NCBI GenBank assembly: GCA_021234155.1
Contig: JAJEKV010000079.1
Span: 186,001 to 250,000 of the forward strand
DNA: 64,000 nucleotides
Source: Isoetes taiwanensis
Taxonomy: Eukaryota; Streptophyta; Lycopodiopsida; Isoetales; Isoetaceae
Direction: 5' to 3'
The notes beneath the pieces are model-generated. The model ran no database searches. It saw nothing but the letters and a program-made list of their open reading frames with translations, and was not told the DNA's origin. Below, piece by piece: positions 13,321 through 26,100 of this stretch; within the stretch, counting starts at the first letter, position 1, and each line of letters begins with the position of its first letter. The position numbers and the translations under genes were made by a program.

Positions 13321-16039
13321 TGTGACGAGCCTGCCGAGTTGACCCTCCGGGCAACTCGGGATCTTGTCTGACTTACAACTAGATTTATGCACAGGTGAAT
13401 TCAGGCTAGAGTTATGTAAATATGAATTCAGGTGAAGAATTAAATCTTCCTTTGCAATTTAAATCCACCGTTCATGCTCAACAGACAACACTGCTCATGC
13501 ATTCAACATATTCATAAGCTTAATATATTATAATCTCGAGTTGAGCAAATCAAACAGCTCAAATATTTACAATGTGTTATAAATATACATGCACAATAGC
13601 ACTAAGCAAATCAACAGAAACTGCTAGCTCTAGAACTCAGGCACGATTCCCGGCCACATTGCCACCATCAACTTGTCCACCACCTTGCGGGTTCACTGCA
13701 CATGCACTCACTGGGGTTAGTCCTCGTGACTAAGTGGGGATCCCGTAGCTGCTACTGCGTACATAGGAACACTCTGGCATCTTGGATAACATACACATGA
13801 ACATTTCCAACTAAACAAGAGACTATGGTGCAGTGCTAGACAATGACAACAAAAGAAATATCATAAGAGTCAAGAGCAAAGAACACAAAGCCAAAGTACC
13901 AAAACAACATAACAAAGCTCCGGGACAATGGGAAGCTCGGCCCGACCTACAAAGCGGGCCCCCGTTAGCGAGAAAATGCCCGGCCAGCTCACATTCCAGA
14001 GCCCCGCTGGCGGAGTTGGTGGGGTGAACCTGTTATCGCATACCCTTCCCGGCCCGCGTCCTCCCGGAGGACCTCTTACCATGGAGTCACGGGAGTTGGC
14101 GTACAACCTCACCAGGAAGCTAAGCCCATGAGGAAGCCACGCCCGTGTCCGCGAGCATAGATACAAAGAACCACGGATGACATGAGAATGCGGGAACTAC
14201 CCGGGCCCGCGAACACGGAAGTCCGGCCGGAGGTTCAAGTACATACATAATATCAAGAACGACAGTGGAACAATTCAAAGACCATAACATGTGTGTTCGT
14301 TAAAGAATTTGCTATAAATGTGCCTAGATCACACTCTTAGCCCTTGTCGAGGTTGCCCATACAACCTAACCATGCCGATGTAGCTAAATCGATGATGAAA
14401 ACCATAATGAATACTCAAACGTTGATGTAGCGTGCTCAAACCACCCACAGCAGGTCGATCAAGATACTCACTTCGCCATATTATTTACTTAGGCTCCCTT
14501 AGATATGGTTTCAAGGTTTTAATATTTAAAGTTCCACTTCTTAGCTAATGAATTTATTGAAACAAGTAATGCGGAGTCTCGTAATTACATGCATACAGCT
14601 TTAAAATCTGCAGGGTCTAACTGCTTGTAACTTCTGCCAACTAGTCCCTAGGCTACTCCAGTCTCTAGGAGCCAAATGTATCACTGTTATTAACCTTAGA
14701 ATTATTAAGCTCAAGTATTATTATTTCCTAGTTTTCTTAGTTGAATTATCACTCTTCCATAGAATACAAGCTCTTTACTGATTATTACACCCAGGTCTAT
14801 GGCAATTGGGTCGACTCTCCTCCAGCCCACCATTAAACTTTACTCCGGCCTACCCAATGCCAATATTACACTTGTAATTTACTTGTAACATTGTAACGTA
14901 GAGATAAAAATAGAGATAAAAGGTAAAGACAATGAAAAACAGCAAAAAGGCAGAAAGGCAAGAACATTGAAGCTGCTGGACGATGTTGATTTGCATCAGA
15001 TCGTACAAATCGATCCTTCTGACCCAAAATCGGCCCCTTTCAGGTGGTCTTGGCTTGACCCATCACGATTTCATGCGCAGATTCTTCCCCTTTCAATCCT
15101 GTTACTGACGTAAAGTTGCTGATCCAAATACTTCGCAATTCTTCTCTGATTCATGCATCTCTTGATCAAATTACCCCTTTCTTAGGCCAAATCGGGCCTT
15201 CTAGACCCCAAATCGGCCTGTTCCATGCCGTTTCCAGGTGGGTCCAACAGTTCTAATTCCAACTGTGACGGTTTTGTTGCAGATCCAATCAATCCCTACA
15301 GCCCATAATTTCTATGTTAGTTCCATCCTGGATCAATTTCGGCTGATTCTAGTGGATTTGAGGTCCGTTTGGAGCAGTGAGATCATCTTCGAGTATTATC
15401 GAATGGCCATATCAACCTCTGATTCATTCGATTTAGCTCTTGATTCATCCATATCAGCCCCTTATTAATCCAAATCGATCTGTTTTAAATCATTTCAAGG
15501 CGTTTCCAGAAGTCAAATTCCAACTTTGAAGACTGTAATCTATAACTGGTTACTTCTAGTTTACTCCAGGCCCTATCATGCCAAGCTCTTAATCATAGCA
15601 TGCCAAGCTTTTAATCATAGCGTCTTAATACAAGGTCCTCAATTCACCTGTACTAATTAAACTCATAACTCATGATAATCTACGCCTCACAGCCTCTTAC
15701 CAAAGCATGGATAATTCATAGCAACATATGCAAATCTCGAATTAATCCAACAAAACCCCACCTGGAAAGGAAGAACGATTTGATGCCGTCTATTCCAGCT
15801 CTTGCCTCCAGATAGCCTCCTCCGACTCCTCTGCAACCCAAATCCCTTCTGGAGCTCCTCTCTTGCAAAAGAAACCTCACGTACCACCAAAAGCCCTCTT
15901 CTATAATTTTTCCCTTTTTATAGTTTTGCTTATGTGGCTTTGCTTATGTGGATATATGCCATGCATATATCCCAATCTATTAGATATATGCTTTATGTGC
16001 AGTACCAATTCTGCAGTCTTAGGGCCTAGGACCGTTACA
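13321..16039 (-). repeat. 3' LTR of the gag-only element
   Basis: Nearly identical to 17505-20210 over its first 550 bp. Differences (small indels and substitutions) concentrate in the GC-rich part about 13920-14230, and there is an extra 8 bp near 13867. The low overall divergence points to a fairly recent insertion, older than that of the TRIM at 49712. Frames inside the LTR show no recognisable protein. Confidence 0.92.
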
Positions 16040-16052
16040 ATCTCCCCTTCTA
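16040..16052 (-). other. Polypurine tract of the gag-only element
   Basis: On the minus strand AGAAGGGGAGAT stands directly before the 3' LTR start TGTAACGG, the position where plus-strand DNA synthesis is primed in LTR elements. Confidence 0.8.
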
Positions 16053-16116
16053 AAATTCAACCCATGTCCTCATGGGTCGATCCTAGGAGCTGTCATGCTT
16101 ATTGACATACAGACTG

Positions 16117-16687
16117 CTACAACAATGAAACAAAAGCAAAACCATCCTGAACCTTACCTGGAATCTGCACTACAGAAGCTCCTTGAGCTCCATCACGTGG
16201 AGCTTCGGCGGCGTACACAACCATTTGATGTTGCGGAAGATCCATCACTGCGGCAGCTCTAGCTTCACCACTCGGCTGCCTTCGCTCAATGATTCTATCG
16301 TCTGTACCCCATCTTTCCTCAGACTGGCGCTCTCTTTGATTCGATCGAGGTTCTCCACGACCTCTGCCTCTACCAGCATTTGGATATGGATTGGATCGTT
16401 CTGGTCCCATGGCACTTCTATCTAGCTGTTGTGAATCCATGGGCATTGAGGAGCTACGTCCTCAATGCGCCAAATCTTGGGCAATTGTTTCTTGTGTGGC
16501 TGTTGCCCTCAATGGAAACAACGTCCCTCTTCAAAGCGATCTTTGCCTTTCCTCGTCGATGAGCCGTGGGGGGTAACTTACTACCCTCAATCACAGCTGC
16601 TACTTGCCCGATTTCTCATGTTGTTGCTCACGACCTCCCACGGATGGACTAGCGGATGGCTCCCCTCTAAATGATGCGTCTTGGCCA
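16117..16687 (-). pseudogene. Degenerate 3' end of gag with a broken zinc knuckle
   Basis: Downstream of the open gag frame, minus-strand reading gives R-C-F-H, a TGA stop at 16509-16511, then GQQPHKKQ-L-P. This aligns with a CCHC nucleocapsid knuckle (C-x2-C-x4-H-x4-C) in which the second Cys codon is now TGA and the last Cys is Leu. An Arg/Gly-rich stretch (about 16390-16330) follows, as in many gag tails. The frame differs from that of the main gag frame, so the nucleocapsid part is lost. Confidence 0.6.
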
Positions 16688-17440
16688 TCACGAGCTCTCA
16701 AGCGGCCAAGAGGAAGGTGCACATCTCTTTCTTTGGGTTTCTAATGTAGCTTTCTCGCCAAATGTTTCTCGGCTTTTGGCAATCCGAACAACCTCCTCAA
16801 GGTCCTTATAAGCAACTCCTGACATCGTACTCTTGATATCCACATGAAGACCCTTCACAAATCTAGAACACAGCTTGACTTTATCCATAACAGGACAATG
16901 AGGCTGCAACCTTCTAAACCTCTCATTATAATCTGCTACTGTGCCAGTCTGTACACAATCGAAGAACTCGTTCATCTTCTCAACCTTGTACCCTGGAGGT
17001 GTGAAATGACCCTCAAAAGCGGTCTTAAAATCAGCCCATGTAGCCTGCACTGGAGTCTTCCCTAGATCAATCAGGCATGTCTCCCACCAAACTCTCGCAA
17101 AGCCTCCTAACATTGCCTGAGCAAGCAAAGCCTTCACAGAATCCTGTGCTTTGATTAGATCGAAATAAAATTCTACCCCACGGAGCCAGGCATCAGCATC
17201 ATCCCCTGTTGTGTTCTCACCTGTGAACACTTCTCTTTTGGTGTCCTTTAACACCTTATCAATGGCTTTCTCAGCCTCACTCTTCTGCTGCGATGCACTC
17301 TGCTGCAAGGCTTGCTGAATAGCTTGCAGGATACTAGTTACATCTGGAGCTCCATCGGCTCCGTCTCCCCCTGCACTACTAGCACACCAGCATCCATGAT
17401 CTCTTACTAGTCTGCACATAGACAATGGAAACATTAACAA
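16688..17440 (-). CDS. gag: Gag (capsid-type) protein of the LTR element
   Basis: Open frame of 250 codons starting about 50 bp inside the primer-binding site. It carries the plant Ty3-type retrotransposon gag signature: DADAWLRGVEFYFD near residue 80, then ARVWWETC, ATWADFKTAFEGHF, F-D-C-VQTG-VADYNERF and C-S-RFVKGL. Gag assembles the virus-like particle that packages element RNA. The zinc knuckle normally at its C-terminus is broken (see 16117-16687). The methionine start is the first in the frame; a shorter start is possible. Confidence 0.85.
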   Translation of the reverse strand: MLMFPLSMCRLVRDHGCWCASSAGGDGADGAPDVTSILQAIQQALQQSASQQKSEAEKAIDKVLKDTKREVFTGENTTGDDADAWLRGVEFYFDLIKAQDSVKALLAQAMLGGFARVWWETCLIDLGKTPVQATWADFKTAFEGHFTPPGYKVEKMNEFFDCVQTGTVADYNERFRRLQPHCPVMDKVKLCSRFVKGLHVDIKSTMSGVAYKDLEEVVRIAKSRETFGEKATLETQRKRCAPSSWPLESS

Positions 17441-17490
17441 CCCACTTCAAGAGCATGAACCATTCTCAAACTCCCACTAAGATCCAACAT

Positions 17491-17502
17491 GCTCTGATAC
17501 CA
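17491..17502 (-). other. Primer-binding site (initiator Met tRNA)
   Basis: On the minus strand TGGTATCAGAGC follows two bases after the 5' LTR end. It is complementary to the 3' end of plant initiator Met tRNA and primes minus-strand DNA in this class of elements. It is not a tRNA gene. Confidence 0.9.
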
Positions 17503-17504
17503 AT

Positions 17505-20210
17505 TGTGACGAGCCTGCCGAGTTGACCCTCCGGGCAACTCGGGATCTTGTCTGACTTACAACTAGATTTATGCACAGGTGAATTCAGGCTAGAGTTATG
17601 TAAATATGAATTCAGGTGAAGAATTAAATCTTCCTTTGCAATTTAAATCCACCGTTCATGCTCAACAGACAACACTGCTCATGCATTCAACATATTCATA
17701 AGCTTAATATATTATAATCTCGAGTTGAGCAAATCAAACAGCTCAAATATTTACAATGTGTTATAAATATACATGCACAATAGCACTAAGCAAATCAACA
17801 GAAACTGCTAGCTCTAGAACTCAGGCACGATTCCCGGCCACATTGCCACCATCAACTTGTCCACCACCTTGCGGGTTCACTGCACATGCACTCACTGGGG
17901 TTAGTCCTCGTGACTAAGTGGGGATCCCGTAGCTGCTACTGCGTACATAGGAACACTCTGGCATCTTGGATAACATACACATGAACATTTCCAACTAAAC
18001 AAGAGACTATGGTGCAGTGCTAGACAATGACAACAAAAGAAATATCATAAGCAAAGAACACAAAGCCAAAGTACCAAAACAACATAACAAAGCTCCGGGA
18101 CAATGGGAAGCTCAGCCAGCCTACAAGCAGGCCCTGTTAGCAGAGAAATGCCCGGCCAGCTCACATTCCGAGCCCCGTTGGCGGAGTTGGTGGGGTGAAC
18201 CTGCATTATACCCTTCCCTTCCGTCGCCCGGGCCCGGAGGACCTCTTACCATGGAGTCACGGGGAGTTGACGTGCAACCTCACCGGGAAGCTACGCCCAT
18301 GAGGAAGCCACGCCCGGTGTCACAGAGCATAGATACAAAGAACACAGATGACATGAGAATGCCGGAACTACCCAGGCCACCGAACCTGGAAGTCCGACCC
18401 CGGAGGTTCCAAGTACATACATAATATCAAGAACGACAGTGGAACAATTCAAAGACCATAACATGTGTGTTCGTTAAAGAATTTGCTATAAATGTGCCTA
18501 GATCACACTCTTAGCCCTTGTCGAGGTTGCCCATACAACCTAACCATGCCGATGTAGCTAAATCGATGATGAAAACCATAATGACTACTCAAACGTTGAT
18601 GTAGCGTGCTCAAACCACCCCCAAAAGGTCGATCACGATACTCACTTAGCCATATTATTTACTTAGGCTCCCTTAGATATGGTTTCAAGGTTTTAATATT
18701 TAAAGTTCCACTTCTTAGCTAATGAATTTATTGAAACAAGTAATGCGGAGTCTCGTAATTACATGCATCTGACTTTAAAATCTGCGGTCTAACCGCTTGT
18801 AACTTCGCCAACTAGTCCCTAGGCTACTCCAGGTCTCTAGGAGCCAAATGTATCAACTTTATTATTAACCTTAGAATTATTAAGCTCAAGTATTATTATT
18901 TCCTAGTTTTCTTAGTTGAATTATCACTCTTCCATAGAATACAAGCTCTTTTTACTGATTATTACACCCGGTCTATGGCAATTGGGTCGACTCTCCTCCA
19001 GCCCACCATTAAACTTTACTCCGCCTACCCAATGCCAATATTACACTTGTAATTTACTTGTAACATTGTAACGTAGAGATAAAAATAGAGATAAAAGGTA
19101 AAGACAATGAAAAACAGCAAAAAGCAGAAAGGCAAGAACATTGAAGCTGGCTGGGCGATGTTGATTTGCATCAGATCGCATACAAATCGATCCTTCTGAC
19201 CCAAAATCGGCCCCTTTCGGTGGTCTTGGCTTGACCCATCACGATTTCATGCGCAGATTCTTCCCCTTTCAATCCTGTTTCTTGTAAAGTTGCTGATCCA
19301 AATACTTCGCAATTCTTCTCTGATTCATGCATCTCTTGATCAAATTACCCCTTTCTTAGGCCAAATCGGGCCTTCTAGACTAAATCGGCATGTTCCATGC
19401 CGTTTCCAGGTGGGTCCAACAGTTCTAATTCCAACTGTGGACGGTTTTGTTGCAGATCAATCAATCCCTACAGCCCATAATTTCTATGTTAGTTCCATCC
19501 TGGATCAATTTCGGCCTGATTCTAGTGGATTTGAGGTCCGTTTGGGCAGTGAGATCATCTTCGAGTATTATCGAATGGCCATATCAACCTCTGATTCATT
19601 CGATTTAGCTCTTGATTCATCCATATCAGCCCCTTATTAATCCAAATCGATCTGTTTTAAATCATTTCAAGGCGTTCCCAGAAGTCAAATTCCAACTTTG
19701 AAGACTGTAATCTATAACTGGTTATTTCTAGTTTACTCGGGCCCTATCATGCCAAGCTCTTAATCATAGCATGCCAAGCTTTTAATCATAGCGTCTTAAT
19801 ACAAGGTCCTCAATTCACCTGTACTAATTAAACTCATAACTCATGATAATCTACGCCTCACAGCCTCTTACCAAAGCATGGATAATTCATAGCAACATAT
19901 GCAAATCTCGAATTAATCCAACAAAACCCCACCTGGAAAGGAAGAACGATTTGATGCCGTCTATTCCAGCTCTTGCCTCCAGATAGCCTCCTCCGACTCC
20001 TCTGCAACCCAAATCCCTTCTGGAGCTCCTCTCTTGCAAAAGAAACCTCACGTACCACCAAAAGCCCTCTTCTATAATTTTTCCCTTTTTATAGTTTTGC
20101 TTATGTGGCTTTGCTTATGTGGATATATGCCATGCATATATCCCAATCTATTAGATATATGCTTTATGTGCAGTACCAATGCTGCAGTCTTAGGGCCTAG
20201 GACCGTTACA
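17505..20210 (-). repeat. 5' LTR of the gag-only element
   Basis: Partner of 13321-16039. It drives transcription leftward into gag. An unusually long LTR (2.7 kb) for a 1.5-kb interior: about 79 percent of the element is LTR. Confidence 0.92.
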
Positions 20211-20675
20211 TCTAATCTAAGCTGGGGCATGCGAGGAGGTGTTGTACAGGTATCTATCCACATCTAAGGGAGTGTGATAGAAGTTGCTCTCGGCATGTGG
20301 GAAGTAGAAGGCCGCCACAAAGAGAGGGCTACCACTGCAATTTTGCATGCGCACCCACATGTACCTGTTATGCTTGTCTGTCTTGCACAGGGAAACTGAC
20401 TGTGCCAAGGTTGTCCGGTAGTAGTAGTAGGTGACCCCTCCATGTCCCCGATCATTGAAGACAACGTTGGTATCCTGGCAAGTTGGGTAGCCTATGTCCA
20501 GCATGCTCCCATGTTTCCATGAGGAATATGAGGTCCATATCGGAGGCGGCCGAGTTGAGACTGTCTCCCCTCTGTCTCCCCTCTGCCATGAAAAGCCCCG
20601 ACAATTCTCATGCGAAGGCACAATCCCTACTTGCTGGCAGGAACTACAGCTGTAGGTTTGGTGGTGGCAGCACAA
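20211..20675 (-). mobile_element. LINE endonuclease region (5' part of the split LINE)
   Basis: On the minus strand a 152-codon frame reads NDRGHGGVTYYYYRTTL, then a MWVRMQ motif and PLFVAAFYFPHAES, matching the later part of an exonuclease-endonuclease-phosphatase domain of plant LINEs (GRGHGG, W-VRV, YFPP). Reading across the LTR insertion joins it to 13320. It begins with the TCTAA target duplicate at 20211-20215. Upstream (to about 20700) a different frame continues without clear motifs. Confidence 0.75.
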
Positions 20676-23199
20676 GGGATGGTGGTGGAGGTGGAGGCGG
20701 CGTGTGGCGTCTCTGCAAGATCGCGTGGCGAGGCTGGCCCATTGGGCGGGGATGTGCGGCTTGGGGTGCTAGCAGAAGGACCTCGAGAGTTCAAGGTGCC
20801 TGCATCATCGTGCATGCATCATCGTTTGATGGCCAGAAGATTTGCATCTGTTGGGGTGGTATAGGAGACGTATACCGTATATGGAGGATATATGCACATG
20901 CACGCATGGAGGATATATGTACGTAGGCATTGTGGTGTGTGCTATCCATCATGGTGCTATCCTATCAGAGAGGGAGATATCAGAGAGAGAGAGAGAGAGT
21001 GTATTGAGAGGGGTTATTTTTGCTTGATCTAGCTATGGAGATTATGAATCTTTATGTTGTGCATTGCATAGATATAGTAGATTGAAGCTTGGATTGCATT
21101 CAGTTATGGTCTCTTGGTCATCGCCTAAGGCAGTCAAGTGAAAGGCATTCAGATCTTTCGTGTTGCTTGCCTAAATGCCGTTTGTAGGTATTTCTTCTCT
21201 CCTTTATCCCAGCTAGAGGGGGGAGGCCTGGATGTCCAGGCAGAGTAGGAAAGACGGTTGATGATAGCAGGATTAGAGGACGGGAGGCTTGTGATCTTGT
21301 ATAGCTCTTGTTTAATCTGTGATGGGGCTATCATGGCTTCTTTGGGGCTTCAGTATCGTGCTTGAATCTATCTTATATAATGTTCTCTAGGAACACAAGA
21401 AGCACTTTCCTATAGTACTTATATGATTGCGGGAAAAGTGAATATCTTCCTCTTTGTTTTGTTCATTGAAATATGGTTGTGGTCTATAGTACTTCTGTTG
21501 CAAGGAAGAAGTTGAGGCGATTGTAGAAATGGAGTGGTGGACACTTTGAAATTTGAAGTACACCTTTGAAGAACCACTCATAGTACCTCATTTATGGGAA
21601 GATGGAGAGTAGTTCTCCTTAGTACATACATGTTTGTTTCCTTTGGGGTCATGCTTCAAGGTAGCATGAATTTAGTGACGGAAAGGGCTTACACCTCTTA
21701 TAGTACTATGGATGGGTGAAGAGAGTGGAATCTAAAGAATGCACTTCAACGCATTGTCTCCATGTTGAAAAATCTATGCTTCTAGGTATATATTTCGGGA
21801 GTGTGCTTCACGCTCTAAAAGTATTTTCCTAGTACATGCTATAGATGGAAGAGGGCCATGCCCTTTAGTAGTAGATAAGACAAGAAGAGAGACTCGGGTC
21901 CTGCTGTTATGATAGGGAAGAGGTTGGGCATGCTTCAACCAAAGTGCTATAGATGGAAGAGGGCCATGCCCTTTAGTAGTAGATAAGACAAGAAGAGAGC
22001 TCACGTCCTGTTGTCATGATAGGGAAAAGGTTGTGCATGCTTCAACCAAAGTACAGAGGCATTATTGTATGGTAGTTTCTTAGCTTGATAACTGCTGTTT
22101 ATTATGGAACCAATTCTGCCTATTATGGAACCAATTCTGCCTATCTAACGACCATGGAACTTTATACTTCCCGTATGAGCTATTGTGGAGCCTTTGATAA
22201 GGTCACAACAAATTGTGTTCTTTCGACATTAATGAGACCAACAAGCACACTTGCCCTACCATCAGGTTTAATTTCATTGATCTTAGAAAGTCTGAACTGT
22301 TGAAGCTGGAGTAACTTGTTCATTACCATATACTTGTCTAATTTCCAAGTTTAACTTGTCAAATCCCAACTTATCCCCTATGACGAGATCCCACAACCTC
22401 ATAGTGAAATTTAAAAATGCACATTGCACCGAGTTTGGCATGCAAACAATCTCAGTTACTTGAAAGCCCCTGGAGGTGAAGCGTTTTCAAATAGATTGTT
22501 TGCATCCCCCCAAAAAAATAAGGGTTCTTGAGAACTCTCCAGGTTGAGTCCAAGCTTTTGCTCATTGATCCTCATGCAACAGCCTGAGATGTTACAAGAG
22601 ACCATTAATCTCCCTTCAAAAGTTTGGGTTCGTCACGTCGGTATTGAAGCAACATGCAAGGGCTTCAAACTTCCGACATCAAGAAAACTAGAAAGACCAC
22701 ACACTTGGATATTTCAAAAGGTATTGGCAACACTCCAGTGGACGTTCAGTTTGTACTTCTTGGTGACAGCTCTGGCAGCACGGCACTAGAACATTTGGCA
22801 AGCAACAATCGCCTTATCCACCTTAAGTTCAACAATCTACAATCCATTTAATCCCTGAACCAATTCCTCTCAGACGATAAAACTCGCAAAACTGATCAAG
22901 ATGATTAGCAACAACCACCCCTGCCTTCAGAGATGGGAAGTAAAAGTATGACACCTAGCTTATTATATGATATATATACTAGCAGACCGTGTCCCCAGAG
23001 GTGGCACTTGGGACAAATTAATTTCATTCCTTGACACCTACGATTCAGTGGACACCGGGTGAATTCAATATTCTTAAAACAAAAGGCAAAGGATTTTCAA
23101 TTTGTAATAAATAATTCTAAATTAACCTCCAATTCCATATCCGAAAAACAGGGCTCTCCCCCTTACTGGTGGAGAGGATAGTGAGTATTGAGGTCCTTT
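20676..23199. other. Intergenic with degenerate TAGTAC repeats
   Basis: From about 21410 to 22080 the sequence repeats a TAGTACT/TAGTACAT core followed by A/G-rich text such as GATGGAAGAGGGCC at irregular 50-130 bp intervals. A 75-bp block with GCCATGCCCTTTAGTAGTAG is duplicated nearly exactly at about 21850-21880 and 21960-21990, and ATTATGGAACCAATTCTGCC is doubled at 22099-22140. No gene recognised. Frames at 22544-22851 look like nothing I know. Confidence 0.5.
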
Positions 23200-26100
23200 T
23201 CAAGTCTGACGTGCTGCTAATTTCGCAAGGCTGCCACGGAAATTTTCTATTCCTGCTCCAGTTTTGGCACTAACCATCATCTGAAAATCAACAATGGAAA
23301 AAATTACTTTGCAAGCCTTCGCATTGTATACAGACATTAAAAGACATACCACTGGTTGAAGAAACCCCCTATTCTTCTTAAACGTCTGTAAAGATATTGA
23401 AAAAACATGTGAACAAGTCAAGGTGGTAAGGTCATTAACACATTTTGCATATCATCATATTCTTATTTGCTCGGAAAAGATCTCTTAGAATCCTGGTGTT
23501 CAGGAGATTGATAATCTGTTTATGCCTGACTACGTATAGAAGCTACCTTTGGGAAAGCTCTTCCTAAGAACCATATGTTCTGCTATAGTTTTTTGGCTAA
23601 ACAGAAAGCCATGACAGAAAAAGCGCTTCTACAGCTTCTGCTTGCAGGAGGAATGGAGACCAGGTTGTCAAGAAGTACCTTACTTCCTGGAAACCAATTC
23701 CAAGAGGACTGTTTGCTCATGCTAGAATTCAGAATGGGCGTTACATTGTTGAAATATATGATACATGAAAGTGGACTTATTTCATTTTGTTCGTATCCTA
23801 TATGATACATGAAAGTGGACATATTTCATTTTGTTCTTATCCATTTGCATTACGGTTGGGGAGAGAAAGCTGCTAACCTCCTGCACTTGTTTTACCCTCC
23901 GAGCAAGATCCACGGGAGACACAAGATCTGTCTTTGTCAATACAATCTGGTGCTTGATATGATTCCTACAGTCATCCATGGTTGTAATGACAGTGTTTCC
24001 TAGCTATTAACAATAATGCAATTTAAAAACTCACTTTTCCAGAAGCAGCAAAAACTCTTCATCAGTGAGTTTCAGGCCCCATTTTGCATCAACTAAGATG
24101 CAAACTCTTTTTAAACTCGAGCGCGTAGCAATGAAATCCTTTACCTGAAGAAATGACGTTAGTAATATAATTGATCATTAGAAGCACATTACATCATACA
24201 AATTCTCTACTTACAAATTCTCTCCACGATTCTTGTTTCTCCTCTTTGGCATATGCAAACCCATATCCAGGCAAATCCACCACACACATTCTCTTCCCCA
24301 ACTTAAAGAAGTTCACAGTCTGCAAGTAAATGATTGCAAAACAAAAATAAACATTCATACAGTCCCTTTTCAACAAACAATTAGAAAGTGTAAGGCATAG
24401 GATGATCCAATTAAAGCTATGTAGCTTATTCTAGATTAGTTCGTGTAAGCATAAAGATGGTTACTTGACTCATAGCATCGTTTAGTGAAGTGGCACCTCT
24501 CCTCCCTAAACCGCCATCTCAGACCTGATCTGCCAACTAGTTCCTACTTTGTTGTCTCCCCAGGGAAAAACTGTCATAGGATGAGCTCAACTGACATCAT
24601 TCAAACCAAGTGTAGCAACTCCTATTATGGGGCCCTTTTGTTTGTAGCACATGCCTATTTCCTTCCTAAATAAGACTCCTAACTAGCTAATATAAACTTG
24701 GATCCAATGTTATTTCATTCTGACTAAAAATTAAAGGTTAGATACCATGTCACTGCACCTGAGTATAACCTGGTTTGTCTGATGTCCGAGCTGCACCCCA
24801 CTGTCTAGTAAGTGCATTGATCAGAGAGGACTTACCCACGTTTGACCTACCTGCAGCAAATCAACAAAAATAGCAACATGAACATGTAAGTCACGTGTAG
24901 TAAGACTGGAGGTTGACATACAATACCTGCAAATGCAACCTCCGGTAATTCAGGTGGTGGCAGGGAAGGTGGTTGGGATGCAGCAGCAATAAACTTAAGC
25001 TTGTTATTCCGGAATATCTGAAAACTTCTATGAATCAGTTTGCTAAGGCACAAAAACATAAGCAAATAGCATCTAGAAGAGGGACAAACCTACACTCGAT
25101 TGAATTTCGGCACGATCACCTTCATTGAAGGGGATATCATCAAGAGGAGCATGATCTTTTGTTTTGTAACCAGCTTTTTTCCATTCTGTCGAACGCCTAC
25201 GCCCCAACATCTGCCAACACAGCCCTCTTGCTGTCAGAAAGCATGATCAGCAATCAAAGAGAAAACCTAAACCATCTTCTCACATTTTGGTTAATATAGT
25301 CCACAACTTCAGGATCTGGGATGATTGCCCGAAATTGAGCATTTGATGAAGGTTCATCTTGTTCATGTTCATCTGCCACATATACTTGCTATGAGAAAAG
25401 CTATTGACGACGCTTAACCTTTCTGAGGAGTATTGCATCAACAAGGGTTATTACATACATAACGTTTTAAGCATGTATGCAGTCCTCCCAATGTCTTTGC
25501 ACGTTCCAAGGCTTTTAAAGTTTCTACTCACCTATTATAGGTTGGTGCTCAACATCAACTTTACGTTTAAGAGTTTCATCTCGAGAATCTGTTCGCATCC
25601 GTTTTCTAACATTCTTCTCCACCTCGTCCTTGACGCCCACAAATTTCCTTTTCTCCACGTTTGAGCATTGATCTTCTGAATTAATCCTTTTAACGTCCGT
25701 TTTCATATGCTGGATGTTTTGAGCTGGCTTTACTTTTGATTTGAGAGCTGGATCTGCACATCAAGGATTGTCTTAAAAAGTATACAGCATTTGTAATTTA
25801 ATCAGTCCTGCAAGATAAAATTGCACTACATCTGGGATAGAACAAAATCAGCAGTATCGGGATAGAGCAAACAATGTCCCAAACCCCAAACATATGAGAC
25901 ACATTTTAGTCGGCCTTGTGGGTCTCGGAAAATGGTATATATGAGAGATCTTAGGCCTAATGGACATAAAATGCATCGACAAGTATTATCAAGAATGGCA
26001 TTGAGGCATGAAATTTATCTATTGTGACCTCGTTACAATGCACGTTCTTATGCAAATGGGCCATCTTGAACAGCCACAGTATTTCGAAATCTTCCCTGTA

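Larger units (their letters stand above)
13321..20210 (-). mobile_element. Complete non-autonomous gag-only LTR retrotransposon (TR-GAG type)
   Basis: Two long direct repeats, 13321-16039 (2719 bp) and 17505-20210 (2706 bp), flank a 1465-bp interior. In element orientation (minus) each LTR begins TGTAACGGTCC and ends CGTCACA, the TG...CA rule. A primer-binding site complementary to initiator Met tRNA lies just inside the 5' LTR and a purine tract lies before the 3' LTR. TCTAA flanks both ends (13316-13320 and 20211-20215), a 5-bp target duplication. The interior holds only a gag gene; protease, RT, RNase H and integrase are absent and there is no room for them. This is the pattern described for plant TR-GAG elements, which must be moved in trans. 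It sits inside a LINE. Confidence 0.93.

Noticed and set aside
13832-14131. Frames inside the LTRs (also 18017-18424, 15687-15890, 19858-20061)
   Set aside because: Not conserved in frame between the two LTRs, or no motif; LTR sequence.
20483-20926. 147-codon Gly-rich plus frame
   Set aside because: Antisense to the LINE endonuclease part and its flank; no domain.
22544-22851. Overlapping plus frames of 81 and 65 codons
   Set aside because: No motif or splice context that supports a gene.
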